Positions 35,162-54,739 of a stretch of DNA of 64,000 nt are shown here, piece by piece; positions within the stretch are counted from its first letter, which is position 1, and every line of letters begins with the position of its first letter. Source of the DNA: Lachnospiraceae bacterium (lineage in GTDB: Bacteria > Bacillota > Clostridia > Lachnospirales > Lachnospiraceae); the NCBI GenBank assembly GCA_902381685.1, contig LR698958.1:2056833-2120832 (forward strand), given 5' to 3'. The position numbers and the translations under genes were made by a program. The notes under the pieces are model-generated. The model did not search any database and was not told the DNA's origin. It saw nothing but the letters and a program-made list of their open reading frames with translations.

Positions 35162-38100
35162 CTACTTCTGTTTTTTCTTTCTGCATTTCACCATCACAAC
35201 AGCCGATGCTCCAAGTAAAAGCGTCAAATAAAACATTCCCCTGCTGTTATCACCTGTTTTTACCGTGTCTGACTGTCCCTGTGGTTTTTTCGCATCTGTT
35301 CCACCTGCCTGTTCATGCCCTTCCTCTTCAGATTCATATGTAAAGTGAAAAGCATCTAACTTTGAAAGAATATCCTGAACCTCTTTCGGAGTGGCATCTG
35401 CCTTATCCAAAATCTCTTTCACTTCATTTCTTAACTGCACGAATTCCTTCCATGACCAATCAGTAACTTTTCCCTGTTCCATATCTTTGATTGCATTATA
35501 TTTTTCCAACAGTTTTGTTTTATCTGCCTGCAGTTCACTTATCCGCTGTTTCAGAAGCGCCGTCTTTCCATTTACTTCTTCCTGCGTATACGTGCCATTC
35601 AGGAATGCTTCAATCTCCTGAATGCAGTCGCGAAGCGCCCAATAACTTTCTTTTGTATATCCCTCTCCGGAAATCTCTTTTGCCTTCTTTAAAGTATCCT
35701 GCAGTTCACGAATGTCTACGCGAATCTGCAATGCATCTCTTGCTTCTGACACTTCTTTTGCCATGTCTTCCATTTCAGCCGTACATGTCTCTTCATCGTC
35801 TTTCTTTAAAAGTTCTTCCGCTTTCTCAATAACCAACCGGAATTTCTCCCAACTTTCTTTTGTATAATCGGCTTCTTTCAGATTTTCGCATTTTTTCAAC
35901 TCTGCCTGCAGAGAACTTCTGTCCACCTCTTCCGGTTCTGCCTGCTGCCGTATCGTCAATGTTCCGACTTCTACCCAACCTCTCTTATTTTGTCCGTTCG
36001 GGCTTTTTCCCCCACGTTCAAATTCAATTGTGTATGTTCCTTCCGGCAGTTCCTTCTTCATCAGTTCCACGCCTTCCGCTCTCTTCTGCGCATAGGTGTC
36101 GATTGTTTCTTCATAGACCGTTTTCCCTGCCAAGTCCGATATTTTCACTTTCAAAAGTCCGTGGTCATCACCTTTAACTGTAATCCCACTGACAAAATGT
36201 CCGGTGAATTGATATGACAGCGCGCCCGCATTGTCACTGTCAGTTGCCTGATATCCGTTTATAAGTTTCCAGCCCTGTCCTCCCTGCAAATCTTTTGCCG
36301 GTATCTGCTGTTCTATATACCCGATACTTTCCAACTGCTCCAACGCTTCCTGAAGTTGTTTCACCGTTCTGTCCACTTCCGGCTGTTTTACCGCTTCATC
36401 TTTCTGCACATCTTTCGCCTGTGCAACCATTTTCTTTAATCGGTATAAACTGTTTTTTGTATAAGCGCCTTCCAGTTCTTTTTCTGCTTTGGCAATCAGT
36501 TCATTTAACTCTGTTTTATCTGTCCTGCCAAATCCAAGACGCTCATATCTGCTGTGAATAAATGCTGTTCTCGCATCAATGTACTCCTGAGAAGATTCCA
36601 ACATTTCTTTTCCGTCCTTAATACTCTCAGCAAATGCATCTTTTAACGTTTTTTCTGCTTCGACATAATTTGGAGCATTTTTATCTATCGCTTCCGCCTG
36701 CTTAATCATCTCGCTTAATTCTTCCGCATTTCCTTTTTTCTCTGTATCATCAGAAAGGTTTAACGGTATAATCTCATATAAAGACGGCTCTCCGGTGTAT
36801 CCCGGTTTTAATATCACTTTTACGGAAGTCGTGTTCACTTTCGGGAACTCTGCCAGATAATACGCATGATATCCTGCGCTTGTTCCATCTGCATCTCCAA
36901 CTTTGTCATTAATGTCGCCCAATTTTTTTCCTTCATAAACAGTGACATATTTACCGTTTTGCAATGCCTGTATCTCAAATCCGGCAATGCCATTATGATT
37001 AGAAACAAACTGGTCAAATTTTATCTGATTGACTGTCTCTTCTTTTGCAAAAGTCAATGTAATTTCAATCGGTAATGAAGCATTCGGTTTTTTAGAAGCC
37101 CATCTTGTCGACGCATTTCCATCAATCATTTTCTCTTTGACATACTCCGCTCCCCAGTTATCTTTTTGAGATACTTCCACTGCCTGTATGGAAACTGCAT
37201 GGCGAACATATTTCTTCGTGTAAACCGGACTCACTCTCTGCTCTCCATAAAACAGAGCCGCTTTTACCGTACAATCTTTGCCTTCCGGCAGTTTCAATAC
37301 ATTTTCATATAAAGGTGACGTTTTTCTTGGAATACTTCCGTCCATCGTATAACGTATTTCATATTTCCGTGCCAAATCGCTCTTACTCAGTGATAAATCA
37401 TTCTCCTGCGGAGATACAAAGCCCGACTCTTTGCTAAATGAAATTGTTCTGTTTTTCATCTGCTCACTCATTGTTGCAGCCATATCATTTAACATCGTAT
37501 CCGCTTCCTGATAATATTTCAGGTCTCCCGTGTTCTCTAATAACGTTTTTCGCAAACTTCTCATTTGCCGATACATCACATCAATTTTCTCATAAGAAAG
37601 TCCCTCCCGGTTTGTCAGGCAGTATATATTCTCCACTTCTTCCAAATACATACGGTATAAGCGGTTCATCTGTTTTGCCTTAGCCAGCACGTCTCCCAAA
37701 TTATTTGCGCTATTTTTTATCGCTGTCTGCAGTTCCTCTTTTATTTTACTTAAATCCCTGTGCAATTCCGGCAGGAATTTCTCTGCCTGCTGTTTTAATT
37801 CTTCCATATTTGCTTCGGTAAAATCAATTGTATATGTTTTACCTTTTTGTGCCGCAAAAGAAATGCGTCCTTTTTCATTGTCTTTTTGCACCCGTACTTC
37901 TTTTCCGTCCTGATATACTTTGGCATTTGTAATATCTTTGTACTCGCCTGTAAATGTGCTTTCTTTTTCTTCACCATCATAGCGCACCGTGAATTTCTCA
38001 GCCATGTTATTTTTCCACTTCTCTGAAATGGTAAAGTTTCCTCTCGCCTTTAACCCTTTCACTTCTCCATCTGTCCACGCTGAAGGAATGGCAGGTAAAA

Positions 38101-40519
38101 ACTGCACATATCCAAGTTGAGATTGTAAAAGCATTTCCGCCACACCTGAAGTTAGACCATAATTGCCGTCAATCTGCCACACAGGCGTTCCATTCATCAT
38201 GGTATCTCCTCCTTGAGAACCGTGAGAGTCAAATAAATTGTACTGAAGTCCTGAAGTGTTTCCGCCAATCAGATTATTCAATAAACGATATGCCTTGTCA
38301 CCGTTTCCTGTTCTCGCCCATAAATTGATTTTATTTGCTTTTGACCAGCCTGTTGAGTATTCTCCCCTCTCCTCCAACGACTGAATGGCAGCGTCCATAT
38401 ACTCTTCATTATCTTTGTGAATCAATGTTCCCGGAAATAACCCTACTAAGTGAGAAGCATGTCTCTGCTCTCCCAAATGTCCGATATTCCAACCGCTGTT
38501 TGGAACCGGAATTTCAGCAAGATTTCCCGCTTTTGCATAAGATTGATGATGTCCCGTCTCCGTACCGACTCTCGTCTCTTCGTACCACTCTTTAATTCCG
38601 TTTGTGGCATTCATCTCAATCGGATCCAATCTCTGCATCTTCTCTTCCCATGACTTTAACACAGTTTCATCTTCCCCGACAATTTTTCCCGCTTTTATAC
38701 ATTCATTATACAATTCCCAAACAAGTGACTGGTCATAAGTTGTTCCGACCGCCGTAGGCCCCTGTTCTGCTGAAAAACTCGGCACCACAACAAGTCTTGG
38801 CTGCCCGTCATATTTAGAATTTTTGTCGTGTACTTTCTGATAGTCTGATGTCCATAAATAGTTATCCCAAAATTGTGCCGCTTCCTTCATAATCGGATAA
38901 ATTGTATTTTTTAAATAGTCTTTATTCTGTGTAAATTCATAATGTGCCCACAGATTTTGAATCGCCCACGCTGCTCCTGTAGGATTCCAGCCATACTCCT
39001 GATTATTCGTCGGCGCCGTCATACCGAAAGGATTGTTTTCCGTATGTACGGTAAATCCGTTTTTCTTCGTTGTGGCATCTTCAATTCCATGCACACGCTC
39101 CGCCGTCAAACGCCCCGGTTCACGCAGATTTTCCATATAATCCACCATTGTCGTTCCACACTCTGCCAGGTTCGTCACATATACAGGCCAATAATTCATC
39201 TGTACGTTCACATTAAAATGATAGTCTCCCGTCCATGCAGAAGCTCCCATAGTCCACAGACCTACCAAATTGCTCGGAAGAGTACCTCTTGAACCTGCGA
39301 TTGTCAAATATCTCCCGTACTGGAACGCCAATACTTCCAAATATTTAGAATATGAGCCTTTTCGATAGGCGTCTATCAGTTCATTTGTCGGAATATTAGA
39401 ACGGTTTTCCCCTAAATCAAGACTGACTCTGTCAAACAAACCCTGATGATCTTCTATATGATTCTCCTTTAATTCCTGATAAGATTTCTCAGACGCCCTT
39501 TTTACCCGCTCAACCACAACTTTTTCCAAATCTTTTTTCGTGTCTCTATATGTAGGATAGTCATTCTTATAGTCTGTTTCTGCCGCCATCACAATCATAA
39601 TCTTATCTGCATTTTCCACTTTATACAGTTGATTCTTTTCATCTGCAGTGATGTCGCCTCCCGACTGAACAATTTTCATGGTTGTCCGAAACTTCAGCCC
39701 GTTGTCCTTCACTTTGCCGAAGATAGTATACATATTCTGTTCCGCATCAAATTTTGCCGTCCCTTCCAGACCACTGTTATTCAGTTCCATTTTTATCGAA
39801 ACGTCCAGTTTCTTCTCTTTCGATGCAGACAACTCCGTAACCATCACTTGATCAGGGCTGCTCACAAAATGTTCTCTCTTATAATCAACTCCCTGATGTG
39901 AAAATGTAGTTGCGGCAACTCCGGTTTGCAAATCTAACTCTCTTCTATAATTTTTTACATTGTCATCTCGGATTCCCGTCTCGGAAAAATCAATCCAGAT
40001 ATCTCCAAAATCCTGATAACTTCCTTTATTCAGATTATCCTCTCCGGGAAATTTTATCTTTCCACTCATTCCCGGTTTGCCCAAAGATGTATCGTCATTG
40101 AATACATTTTTCGACTTGTCATCAAGCAATTTTCTATACGCTTCAATTTCCTTATCGGTATACGCAGTTTTCTTATTGCCAAACTGATAATCCGGTCTTG
40201 TCTCCGAAGGACCGCCTGTCCACAATGTCTTTTCATTAAAATGAATTCTCTCTTTGGAAATTCCGCCAAAAATCAAATTCCCCAAATTTCCATTTCCAAG
40301 GGGAAGGGATTGCCGTGTCCACTCTCCTCCATTTGTCTCCGCCGAATGAATGTTGGCAGGGGTTTTATACCATAACTTTAACGCATCGTTTATAGAGTTT
40401 ACATTCTTCTCCTGTGCCGCTTTGACTTCCATGCCCACATCATTGCCATACGCTCCCCACGGAAGCAACAGGCATGCGCATGCTCCGGCAAGTATCCTTT
40501 TCATTCTTTTCTTTTTCAT
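35162..40519 (-). CDS. Wall-anchored GH95 alpha-L-fucosidase
   Basis: 1785 residues. Signal peptide about 1-34. The GH95 domain at about 45-800 opens with LPLGNGNLGNLIFGG. It holds FNVNVQMNYWP near 437-447 (the paired Asn of the family), VVPSFSAEQGP near 590, RHASHLVGLFPG and TGWSKANKINLWAR. Then come FIVAR-like helices, a chitobiase C-type domain (YTMDGSIPRKTSPLYENV), a CBM32-like domain (about 1125-1290), further helical FIVAR units, an unassigned beta domain at about 1400-1530 and more helices. The tail is DTVKTGD, helix, KCRKKKQK. GH95 enzymes cut alpha-1,2-fucose from blood-group/mucin glycans with inversion. First gene of the three-gene operon, with its own promoter. Confidence 0.93.
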   Translation of the reverse strand: MKKKRMKRILAGACACLLLPWGAYGNDVGMEVKAAQEKNVNSINDALKLWYKTPANIHSAETNGGEWTRQSLPLGNGNLGNLIFGGISKERIHFNEKTLWTGGPSETRPDYQFGNKKTAYTDKEIEAYRKLLDDKSKNVFNDDTSLGKPGMSGKIKFPGEDNLNKGSYQDFGDIWIDFSETGIRDDNVKNYRRELDLQTGVAATTFSHQGVDYKREHFVSSPDQVMVTELSASKEKKLDVSIKMELNNSGLEGTAKFDAEQNMYTIFGKVKDNGLKFRTTMKIVQSGGDITADEKNQLYKVENADKIMIVMAAETDYKNDYPTYRDTKKDLEKVVVERVKRASEKSYQELKENHIEDHQGLFDRVSLDLGENRSNIPTNELIDAYRKGSYSKYLEVLAFQYGRYLTIAGSRGTLPSNLVGLWTMGASAWTGDYHFNVNVQMNYWPVYVTNLAECGTTMVDYMENLREPGRLTAERVHGIEDATTKKNGFTVHTENNPFGMTAPTNNQEYGWNPTGAAWAIQNLWAHYEFTQNKDYLKNTIYPIMKEAAQFWDNYLWTSDYQKVHDKNSKYDGQPRLVVVPSFSAEQGPTAVGTTYDQSLVWELYNECIKAGKIVGEDETVLKSWEEKMQRLDPIEMNATNGIKEWYEETRVGTETGHHQSYAKAGNLAEIPVPNSGWNIGHLGEQRHASHLVGLFPGTLIHKDNEEYMDAAIQSLEERGEYSTGWSKANKINLWARTGNGDKAYRLLNNLIGGNTSGLQYNLFDSHGSQGGDTMMNGTPVWQIDGNYGLTSGVAEMLLQSQLGYVQFLPAIPSAWTDGEVKGLKARGNFTISEKWKNNMAEKFTVRYDGEEKESTFTGEYKDITNAKVYQDGKEVRVQKDNEKGRISFAAQKGKTYTIDFTEANMEELKQQAEKFLPELHRDLSKIKEELQTAIKNSANNLGDVLAKAKQMNRLYRMYLEEVENIYCLTNREGLSYEKIDVMYRQMRSLRKTLLENTGDLKYYQEADTMLNDMAATMSEQMKNRTISFSKESGFVSPQENDLSLSKSDLARKYEIRYTMDGSIPRKTSPLYENVLKLPEGKDCTVKAALFYGEQRVSPVYTKKYVRHAVSIQAVEVSQKDNWGAEYVKEKMIDGNASTRWASKKPNASLPIEITLTFAKEETVNQIKFDQFVSNHNGIAGFEIQALQNGKYVTVYEGKKLGDINDKVGDADGTSAGYHAYYLAEFPKVNTTSVKVILKPGYTGEPSLYEIIPLNLSDDTEKKGNAEELSEMIKQAEAIDKNAPNYVEAEKTLKDAFAESIKDGKEMLESSQEYIDARTAFIHSRYERLGFGRTDKTELNELIAKAEKELEGAYTKNSLYRLKKMVAQAKDVQKDEAVKQPEVDRTVKQLQEALEQLESIGYIEQQIPAKDLQGGQGWKLINGYQATDSDNAGALSYQFTGHFVSGITVKGDDHGLLKVKISDLAGKTVYEETIDTYAQKRAEGVELMKKELPEGTYTIEFERGGKSPNGQNKRGWVEVGTLTIRQQAEPEEVDRSSLQAELKKCENLKEADYTKESWEKFRLVIEKAEELLKKDDEETCTAEMEDMAKEVSEARDALQIRVDIRELQDTLKKAKEISGEGYTKESYWALRDCIQEIEAFLNGTYTQEEVNGKTALLKQRISELQADKTKLLEKYNAIKDMEQGKVTDWSWKEFVQLRNEVKEILDKADATPKEVQDILSKLDAFHFTYESEEEGHEQAGGTDAKKPQGQSDTVKTGDNSRGMFYLTLLLGASAVVMVKCRKKKQK

Positions 40520-40586
40520 TTTTTACCTTTTCCTTTTCATCAAATTAAGCAAATTGCTCAAAAACCATACAATTACTCATATTATT

Positions 40587-40615
40587 TATGATACAACGCA
40601 CATTTTTATGCGTCA
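40587..40615 (-). promoter_or_regulatory. Promoter of the fucosidase operon
   Basis: TTGACG (40610-40615), 17-bp spacer, TATCAT (40587-40592) on the minus strand. The spacer and -35 contain an imperfect inverted repeat (ACGCA..TGCGT) that could be an operator. The leader is about 65 bases long. Confidence 0.7.
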
Positions 40616-40692
40616 ATTAGGAATTATAACCAAAAAACAAACCAAAAAACTTATCTCAACCACCCATACACTGAGCAATACCAACAATACGC

Positions 40693-40725
40693 AAAAAAGC
40701 AGTGTATCAAATACACTGCTTTTTT
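40693..40725. terminator. Terminator of murA
   Basis: A perfect 15-bp stem (40693-40707 with 40711-40725), 3-base loop, A and T runs on both sides, starting just past the murA stop. Confidence 0.92.
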
Positions 40726-40727
40726 CT

Positions 40728-42020
40728 CTAACCCACTTTAAATTTGAATTTTTGAATTTCTTTTTCGCTTGCAACTCTCTCGATTACACCGCCAAGACTT
40801 CTTAACTTTTCTTCAAATCTTTCATATCCTCTTTGGATATAAACAATATCGTCCACGATTGTAATTCCCTCTGCCGCAAGACCTGCTATGCAAAGCGCCG
40901 CTCCCGCTCTTAAATCCGGTGCACTCACTCTTGCTCCCGAGAATTTCTCTACACCTTCAATTGTCGCCGAATTACCTTCTACTTTAATATTTGCACCCAT
41001 TCTCGCCAGTTCATCTAAATATTTAAAACGATTTTCAAAAATACTTTCTGTAATCGTACTTGTCCCTGAACATAATGCCAATGTCACTCCCATTTGTGGC
41101 TGCATATCTGTAGGAAATCCCGGATATGGCAATGTTTTCACCTGTGTATGTTTCAGTCTTCCCTTTGAAACAACACGAACTGCATCGTCAAACTCTTCCA
41201 CTTCACAACCGATTTCTACTAATTTTGCCGTAGTTGCCTCCAAATGTTTCGGAATAACATTCATAACCGTGACATCTCCTCTTGTCGCTGCCGCTGCCAT
41301 CATAAATGTTCCCGCTTCTATCTGATCCGGAATAATAGAATATTCCGTCTTGTGAAGTTTCGGAACCCCTTTAATTTTAATCACATCCGTCCCTGCACCT
41401 CTGATATTCGCACCCATACTGTTCAAAAAGTTTGCAACATCTACTACATGAGGCTCTTTCGCCACATTTTCCATAATTGTTGTTCCCTCAGCCATCGCTG
41501 CTGCCATCATCACATTAATTGTCGCTCCCACACTTACCACGTCAAAGTAAAGATGTGTTCCTTTCAACTGTTCTGCCTCAGCAATAATCTTCCCATGCTC
41601 AATAATAACATCGGCTCCAATTGCCTTAAATCCTTTCAAATGTTGATCTATCGGTCTGCTTCCGATATTACAACCACCCGGAAGGGCAACCTCTGCCTTA
41701 TTATATTTACCTAATAATGCGCCTAAGAGATAGTAAGATGCACGAATCTTCTTAATATAATCATATTCAATGCTGAAATCTCTTACTCCACTACCGTTAA
41801 TCTTCACTGTATGACGGTCGATTCTTTGGATTGTTGCACCTATTCCTGACATTGCTTCCAACAATACGTTAATATCGTTTACATCAGGTAAATTATCAAT
41901 TGTTACTGTTTCATCTGTCATAATTGCAGCCGCAAGTATTGCGAGCGCTGCATTTTTAGCACCACCGATTTGTACCTCCCCAACCAGCGGTGTTCCTCCC
42001 TTTATAATATATTGCTCCAT
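40728..42020 (-). CDS. murA: UDP-N-acetylglucosamine 1-carboxyvinyltransferase
   Basis: 430 residues, normal length. K22-N23 in GGAKNAAL, the catalytic Cys117 in PGGCNIGSRPID (the fosfomycin target in the family), and the conserved FPTDMQPQ and RAGAALCIAG blocks are present. It joins enolpyruvate from PEP to UDP-GlcNAc, the first committed step of peptidoglycan synthesis, in the cytosol. It is monocistronic between a promoter at 42113-42140 and a strong terminator. It splits the glycan locus in two but is itself housekeeping. Clostridia often have a second copy; none is in the window. Confidence 0.96.
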   Translation of the reverse strand: MEQYIIKGGTPLVGEVQIGGAKNAALAILAAAIMTDETVTIDNLPDVNDINVLLEAMSGIGATIQRIDRHTVKINGSGVRDFSIEYDYIKKIRASYYLLGALLGKYNKAEVALPGGCNIGSRPIDQHLKGFKAIGADVIIEHGKIIAEAEQLKGTHLYFDVVSVGATINVMMAAAMAEGTTIMENVAKEPHVVDVANFLNSMGANIRGAGTDVIKIKGVPKLHKTEYSIIPDQIEAGTFMMAAAATRGDVTVMNVIPKHLEATTAKLVEIGCEVEEFDDAVRVVSKGRLKHTQVKTLPYPGFPTDMQPQMGVTLALCSGTSTITESIFENRFKYLDELARMGANIKVEGNSATIEGVEKFSGARVSAPDLRAGAALCIAGLAAEGITIVDDIVYIQRGYERFEEKLRSLGGVIERVASEKEIQKFKFKVG

Positions 42021-42112
42021 ATTGCACCTCGATTACTGGATATTTATTCCTGTTTCTATGTTAATTTTCTTCTCTTCTAGTTCTTTTCTAATTTTAAGCA
42101 TAGTATGTTTTT

Positions 42113-42140
42113 ATTATAACACAAAATCTTTATTTGTAAA
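42113..42140 (-). promoter_or_regulatory. murA promoter
   Basis: TTTACA (42135-42140), 16-bp spacer, TATAAT (42113-42118) on the minus strand, about 90 bases before the murA start. Confidence 0.75.
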
Positions 42141-42172
42141 ATCTTTTTCAAAATGAATAAAAAAAGAAATTC

Positions 42173-42206
42173 GACAGTAATCTCCATAATTCTATCGATT
42201 ACTGTC
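42173..42206 (-). terminator. Hairpin downstream of the small hypothetical gene
   Basis: GACAGTAATC (42173-42182) pairs with GATTACTGTC (42197-42206) around 14 bases, 37 bases after the stop codon. A T-rich run follows on each strand, so it may work in both directions. Confidence 0.65.
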
Positions 42207-42243
42207 TTTTTTATTCTAGCACACTGCATACCAATCGTCCATA

Positions 42244-42645
42244 TCAATAAAACCTTCTTCTGCGTCTTCGATGTTCATTTCTTCTCTTCATCAGTTCATT
42301 TAACAATAAAACTTCTACTATATCTCTAATATTTCCCCGATTGTTTTGTCTTTTCTGCTGCATTTCTAACTCGTCTTCAATATCCTCTCTCCTATCCATT
42401 GCTTCCACCCGTTCACAAATACGATTGCACATCAAACGTATGCCAAGCATATCGGGATATTCATCATAAATCATACTTCCCTCATATTCCATTCTCTCAC
42501 ACTCATCTTCCACAAACGGAAGTATCCTTTTTACCGCATTCGGATATAGACTTTTCATATATTCCATATCCTGCCTTTCTTTTCTCTCATCGTCATATTC
42601 AAAAGGCATTGGGTACGCCATATAATAAGGTAATTTATAATCCAT
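42244..42645 (-). CDS. Small hypothetical protein with Arg-rich tail
   Basis: 133 residues from the ATG at 42645. It begins MDYKLPYYMAYPMPFEYDD, continues with acidic and helical stretches (RMEYEGSMIYDEYPDMLGIRLMCNRICERVEAM), and ends in a strongly basic block HRRRRRRFY. There is no signal peptide or membrane helix. I recognise the general pattern from Lachnospiraceae hypothetical proteins but know no function. The Tyr/Pro/Met-rich start recalls small spore or coat-associated proteins, which is only a guess. It stands alone, between the GH2 terminator and its own hairpin. A GTG at 42663 is a less likely start. Confidence 0.6.
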   Translation of the reverse strand: MDYKLPYYMAYPMPFEYDDERKERQDMEYMKSLYPNAVKRILPFVEDECERMEYEGSMIYDEYPDMLGIRLMCNRICERVEAMDRREDIEDELEMQQKRQNNRGNIRDIVEVLLLNELMKRRNEHRRRRRRFY

Positions 42646-42753
42646 TACTCCTCTTCCCTTCACACTTTATCTACTGTATTATATGTTTCTTTAAAAAAAT
42701 CGTGATTCGGTTAGACTTGCGTTTCCACAGATGCACACAATATATTTTCTTCC

Positions 42754-42792
42754 AATATAAAAACAGGGACTTCAAGTCCCTGTTTTTATATT
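42754..42792. terminator. Terminator of the GH2 gene
   Basis: A perfect 18-bp stem (42754-42771 with 42775-42792) with A and T runs on both sides, just after the stop codon of the anchor-encoding frame. Confidence 0.92.
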
Positions 42793-42797
42793 AATCT

Positions 42798-43082
42798 CTA
42801 TTCATCTTCTTTTCTTCTACGTTTTATCACAAAAACTCCTGCTGCTGAAGCCATCATTGCAAGAACAAATGCAAACGGTATCTGTGCATCTCCTGTTTTT
42901 ACAGGCTGATTTTTATCCGGTTTCACATTCGTATTACTATCCGGATTTATATTTGTACTGCCGTCCGGTTTTGTTGTTCCGCTTTCTTCCTCCGGAACTT
43001 TTGCCGGTTTCTTCTGCAATTCTTCTATCGCTTCTTGGAGAACTTTCGCTGCTGTATCTACCACTTCCTGACTTGCTTTCAC
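42798..43082 (-). pseudogene. C-terminal wall-anchor part of the GH2 enzyme, out of frame
   Basis: 94 residues that complete the GH2 protein: the end of a third FIVAR repeat (SQEVVDTAAKVLQEAIEEL), a Pro/Asn/Lys linker, QPVKTGD, a hydrophobic helix and KRRRKEDE. It is in a different frame from the upstream gene because of a 2-base shortfall in an A run at 43197-43202. No ribosome binding site precedes it, and the repeat homology runs upstream past its first Met, so it is not a separate gene. If the A run is restored to six, the anchor joins the enzyme. Confidence 0.85.
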
Positions 43083-48948
<5,866 letters not shown>

Positions 48949-49020
48949 CTAAAGTTTATCATTCTGTTATTATTTATTTCAATACATTTTTTTAAGAAAA
49001 AAGTTCGATTTTTTATACAA

Positions 49021-49072
49021 AAAATAAAAAAAAATTGATGCCCCGACAGATTTCCTCTGTCAAGACATCAAC
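49021..49072 (-). terminator. Terminator of the ATP synthase operon
   Basis: TTGATG...CATCAA arms at 49035-49072 enclose an inner GACAG/CTGTC stem, followed on the minus strand by nine Ts (49026-49034). It starts 17 bases after the atpC stop. Confidence 0.92.
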
Positions 49073-49088
49073 TCTTTTAACATTTATT

Positions 49089-49490
49089 CTATTTCGCACC
49101 GTTAATTCTGGCTACCGCCCTCTTCAACGCCGCTTCCGCACGGATAACATCAACAGAATCACTCTTGCTGTTCAAACGTTCCTCCGCACGCTTCTTTGCC
49201 TCCTCTGCACGGGCAACGTCAATCTCTTCCGGCCACTGTGCATCTTCCGCAAGAACGGTAATCTTTTCCTGAAGAATTTCAAGAAATCCTCCGAGAATAA
49301 CCGCCTTTTTCACTTCCGCCCCTTTATGAATTTTCATTACACAAGGCTCTAAAATGGTTGTAAGCGGAATATGATTTTTATAAACACCCATTTCTCCCTC
49401 TACGGATACAAATTCGAGGAAGGACGACTCTCCCTCATAAAACACTTCGTCAGGGGAAATGATTCTCAATTCAAATACGTTCTCTGCCAT
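49089..49490 (-). CDS. atpC: F1Fo ATP synthase epsilon subunit
   Basis: 133 residues from the ATG at 49490 (AGGAGGTG 6 bases upstream; a longer frame start at 49499 is less good). The N-terminal beta sandwich (about 1-85: LRIISPDEVFYEGESSF, GEMGVYKNHIPLTTIL) binds the rotor. The C-terminal helical hairpin (about 90-133: ARAEEAKKRAEERLN) is the inhibitory arm. It is the last gene of the operon, 12 bases after atpD. Confidence 0.95.
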   Translation of the reverse strand: MAENVFELRIISPDEVFYEGESSFLEFVSVEGEMGVYKNHIPLTTILEPCVMKIHKGAEVKKAVILGGFLEILQEKITVLAEDAQWPEEIDVARAEEAKKRAEERLNSKSDSVDVIRAEAALKRAVARINGAK

Positions 49491-49502
49491 AGGAAACACC
49501 TC

Positions 49503-51796
<2,294 letters not shown>

Positions 51797-51812
51797 GACA
51801 ATTCTCCTCTAT

Positions 51813-53342
<1,530 letters not shown>

Positions 53343-53888
53343 TTATATCTGAATACTTCTCAACTGCTTAGACAATTCATAAAGTTTTGTCTTAATACTG
53401 CTGTCCACAACCCTGTCACCGATACGGATAACCATTCCGCCGATAAGACTTTCATCTACCGAATAGTTCATCTCGAAACTTTCGTAGCGGGTTGTCTCTA
53501 AAAGTCTCTTTTCCACAGCACTTTTCTGTGCATCACTTAAAGCAACTGCCGTTGTCACAAATGCAGTTCCTATTTTCTTTTCCTCTTTTACAAGCGCAAT
53601 AAAATAATCAAATACGGCCGGAATGTCTTTGGAATGCCCTTTTGAAATTAAAAGCGCTATCAGTCCAATGACTTCTTTTGACACATGACTTGTAAAAGTT
53701 TCCTCGATAAGTTTTATCTTATCTTCTTTAATAATCTTTGGATTATCCATTAATTTCCGGAGTTCCTGATTTTCAGAAAAAATAACTGACAATCCTTTCG
53801 CCTCCTCAGCAAAAGCGTCCACACGGTTTTCCTCCATGGCTACGGAAAATAATGCATCTCCATATGTTTTAGAAACTAATTTAGCCAT
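53343..53888 (-). CDS. atpH: F1Fo ATP synthase delta subunit
   Basis: 181 residues. The N-terminal six-helix domain (AKLVSKTYGDALFSVAMEEN) caps the alpha ring. The C-terminal domain ends in the family motif DESLIGGMVIRIGDRVVDSS near 150-169, followed by LYELSKQL, and joins the b-subunit stalk. It overlaps atpF by 13 bases. Confidence 0.95.
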   Translation of the reverse strand: MAKLVSKTYGDALFSVAMEENRVDAFAEEAKGLSVIFSENQELRKLMDNPKIIKEDKIKLIEETFTSHVSKEVIGLIALLISKGHSKDIPAVFDYFIALVKEEKKIGTAFVTTAVALSDAQKSAVEKRLLETTRYESFEMNYSVDESLIGGMVIRIGDRVVDSSIKTKLYELSKQLRSIQI

Positions 53889-54391
53889 GTACTGTCACCC
53901 ATTTCTTTTAATGTTTCTTCAATCAGACTTTCCTGTACATTTGTGTCAATGGAAGAGGATACGACTTTCCCTGCCATCATAGATGCAATCGTAATCATCT
54001 CCTGCTTCATCTCATCTAATGCACGTTTTTTCTCCAATTCAATTTCCGCATTTCCGCGTTCTATAATACGGGCTGCCTCTTCTTTTGCTTCAGCAATAAT
54101 CTTTGCTTCATTCTGCATTGCCTTTTTGCGTGCGGCACTTAAAATTTCCTGTGCCTCTTTATCCACTTCTTTTAGTTTCTTTTCGTATTCTTCCTTATAT
54201 GCAGTCGCATCTGTTCTCTCTTTTTTCGCCGTTTCCTGCTCGTCTAAGACACGCTGTCTACGTTTTTCCAAAAGATTTCTTACCGGCTCAAATAAAAGAT
54301 ACGATAAAAATGTAAACATGACAAGCATACTAAGCGCCAACACAACAGCATCGAAAAGGAACTGTGCATCAAGGGTAAATAATCGTTCCAA
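53876..54391 (-). CDS. atpF: F1Fo ATP synthase b subunit
   Basis: 171 residues. One N-terminal transmembrane helix (about 10-33, AVVLALSMLVMFTFLSYLLF) is followed by a long charged right-handed coiled coil (about 35-150: LLEKRRQRVLDEQETAKKER). It forms the peripheral stalk. The start ATG follows an AAGGAGG ribosome site. It lies 43 bases after atpE. Confidence 0.95.
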   Translation of the reverse strand: MERLFTLDAQFLFDAVVLALSMLVMFTFLSYLLFEPVRNLLEKRRQRVLDEQETAKKERTDATAYKEEYEKKLKEVDKEAQEILSAARKKAMQNEAKIIAEAKEEAARIIERGNAEIELEKKRALDEMKQEMITIASMMAGKVVSSSIDTNVQESLIEETLKEMGDSTWLN

Positions 54392-54434
54392 GGTTCAGCC
54401 TCCTTCCTTATCTTATTTTCATTTTCCGTTATTC

Positions 54435-54713
<279 letters not shown>

Positions 54714-54739
54714 CTAAAATTTGTTTTTGTTTTTTCTTG

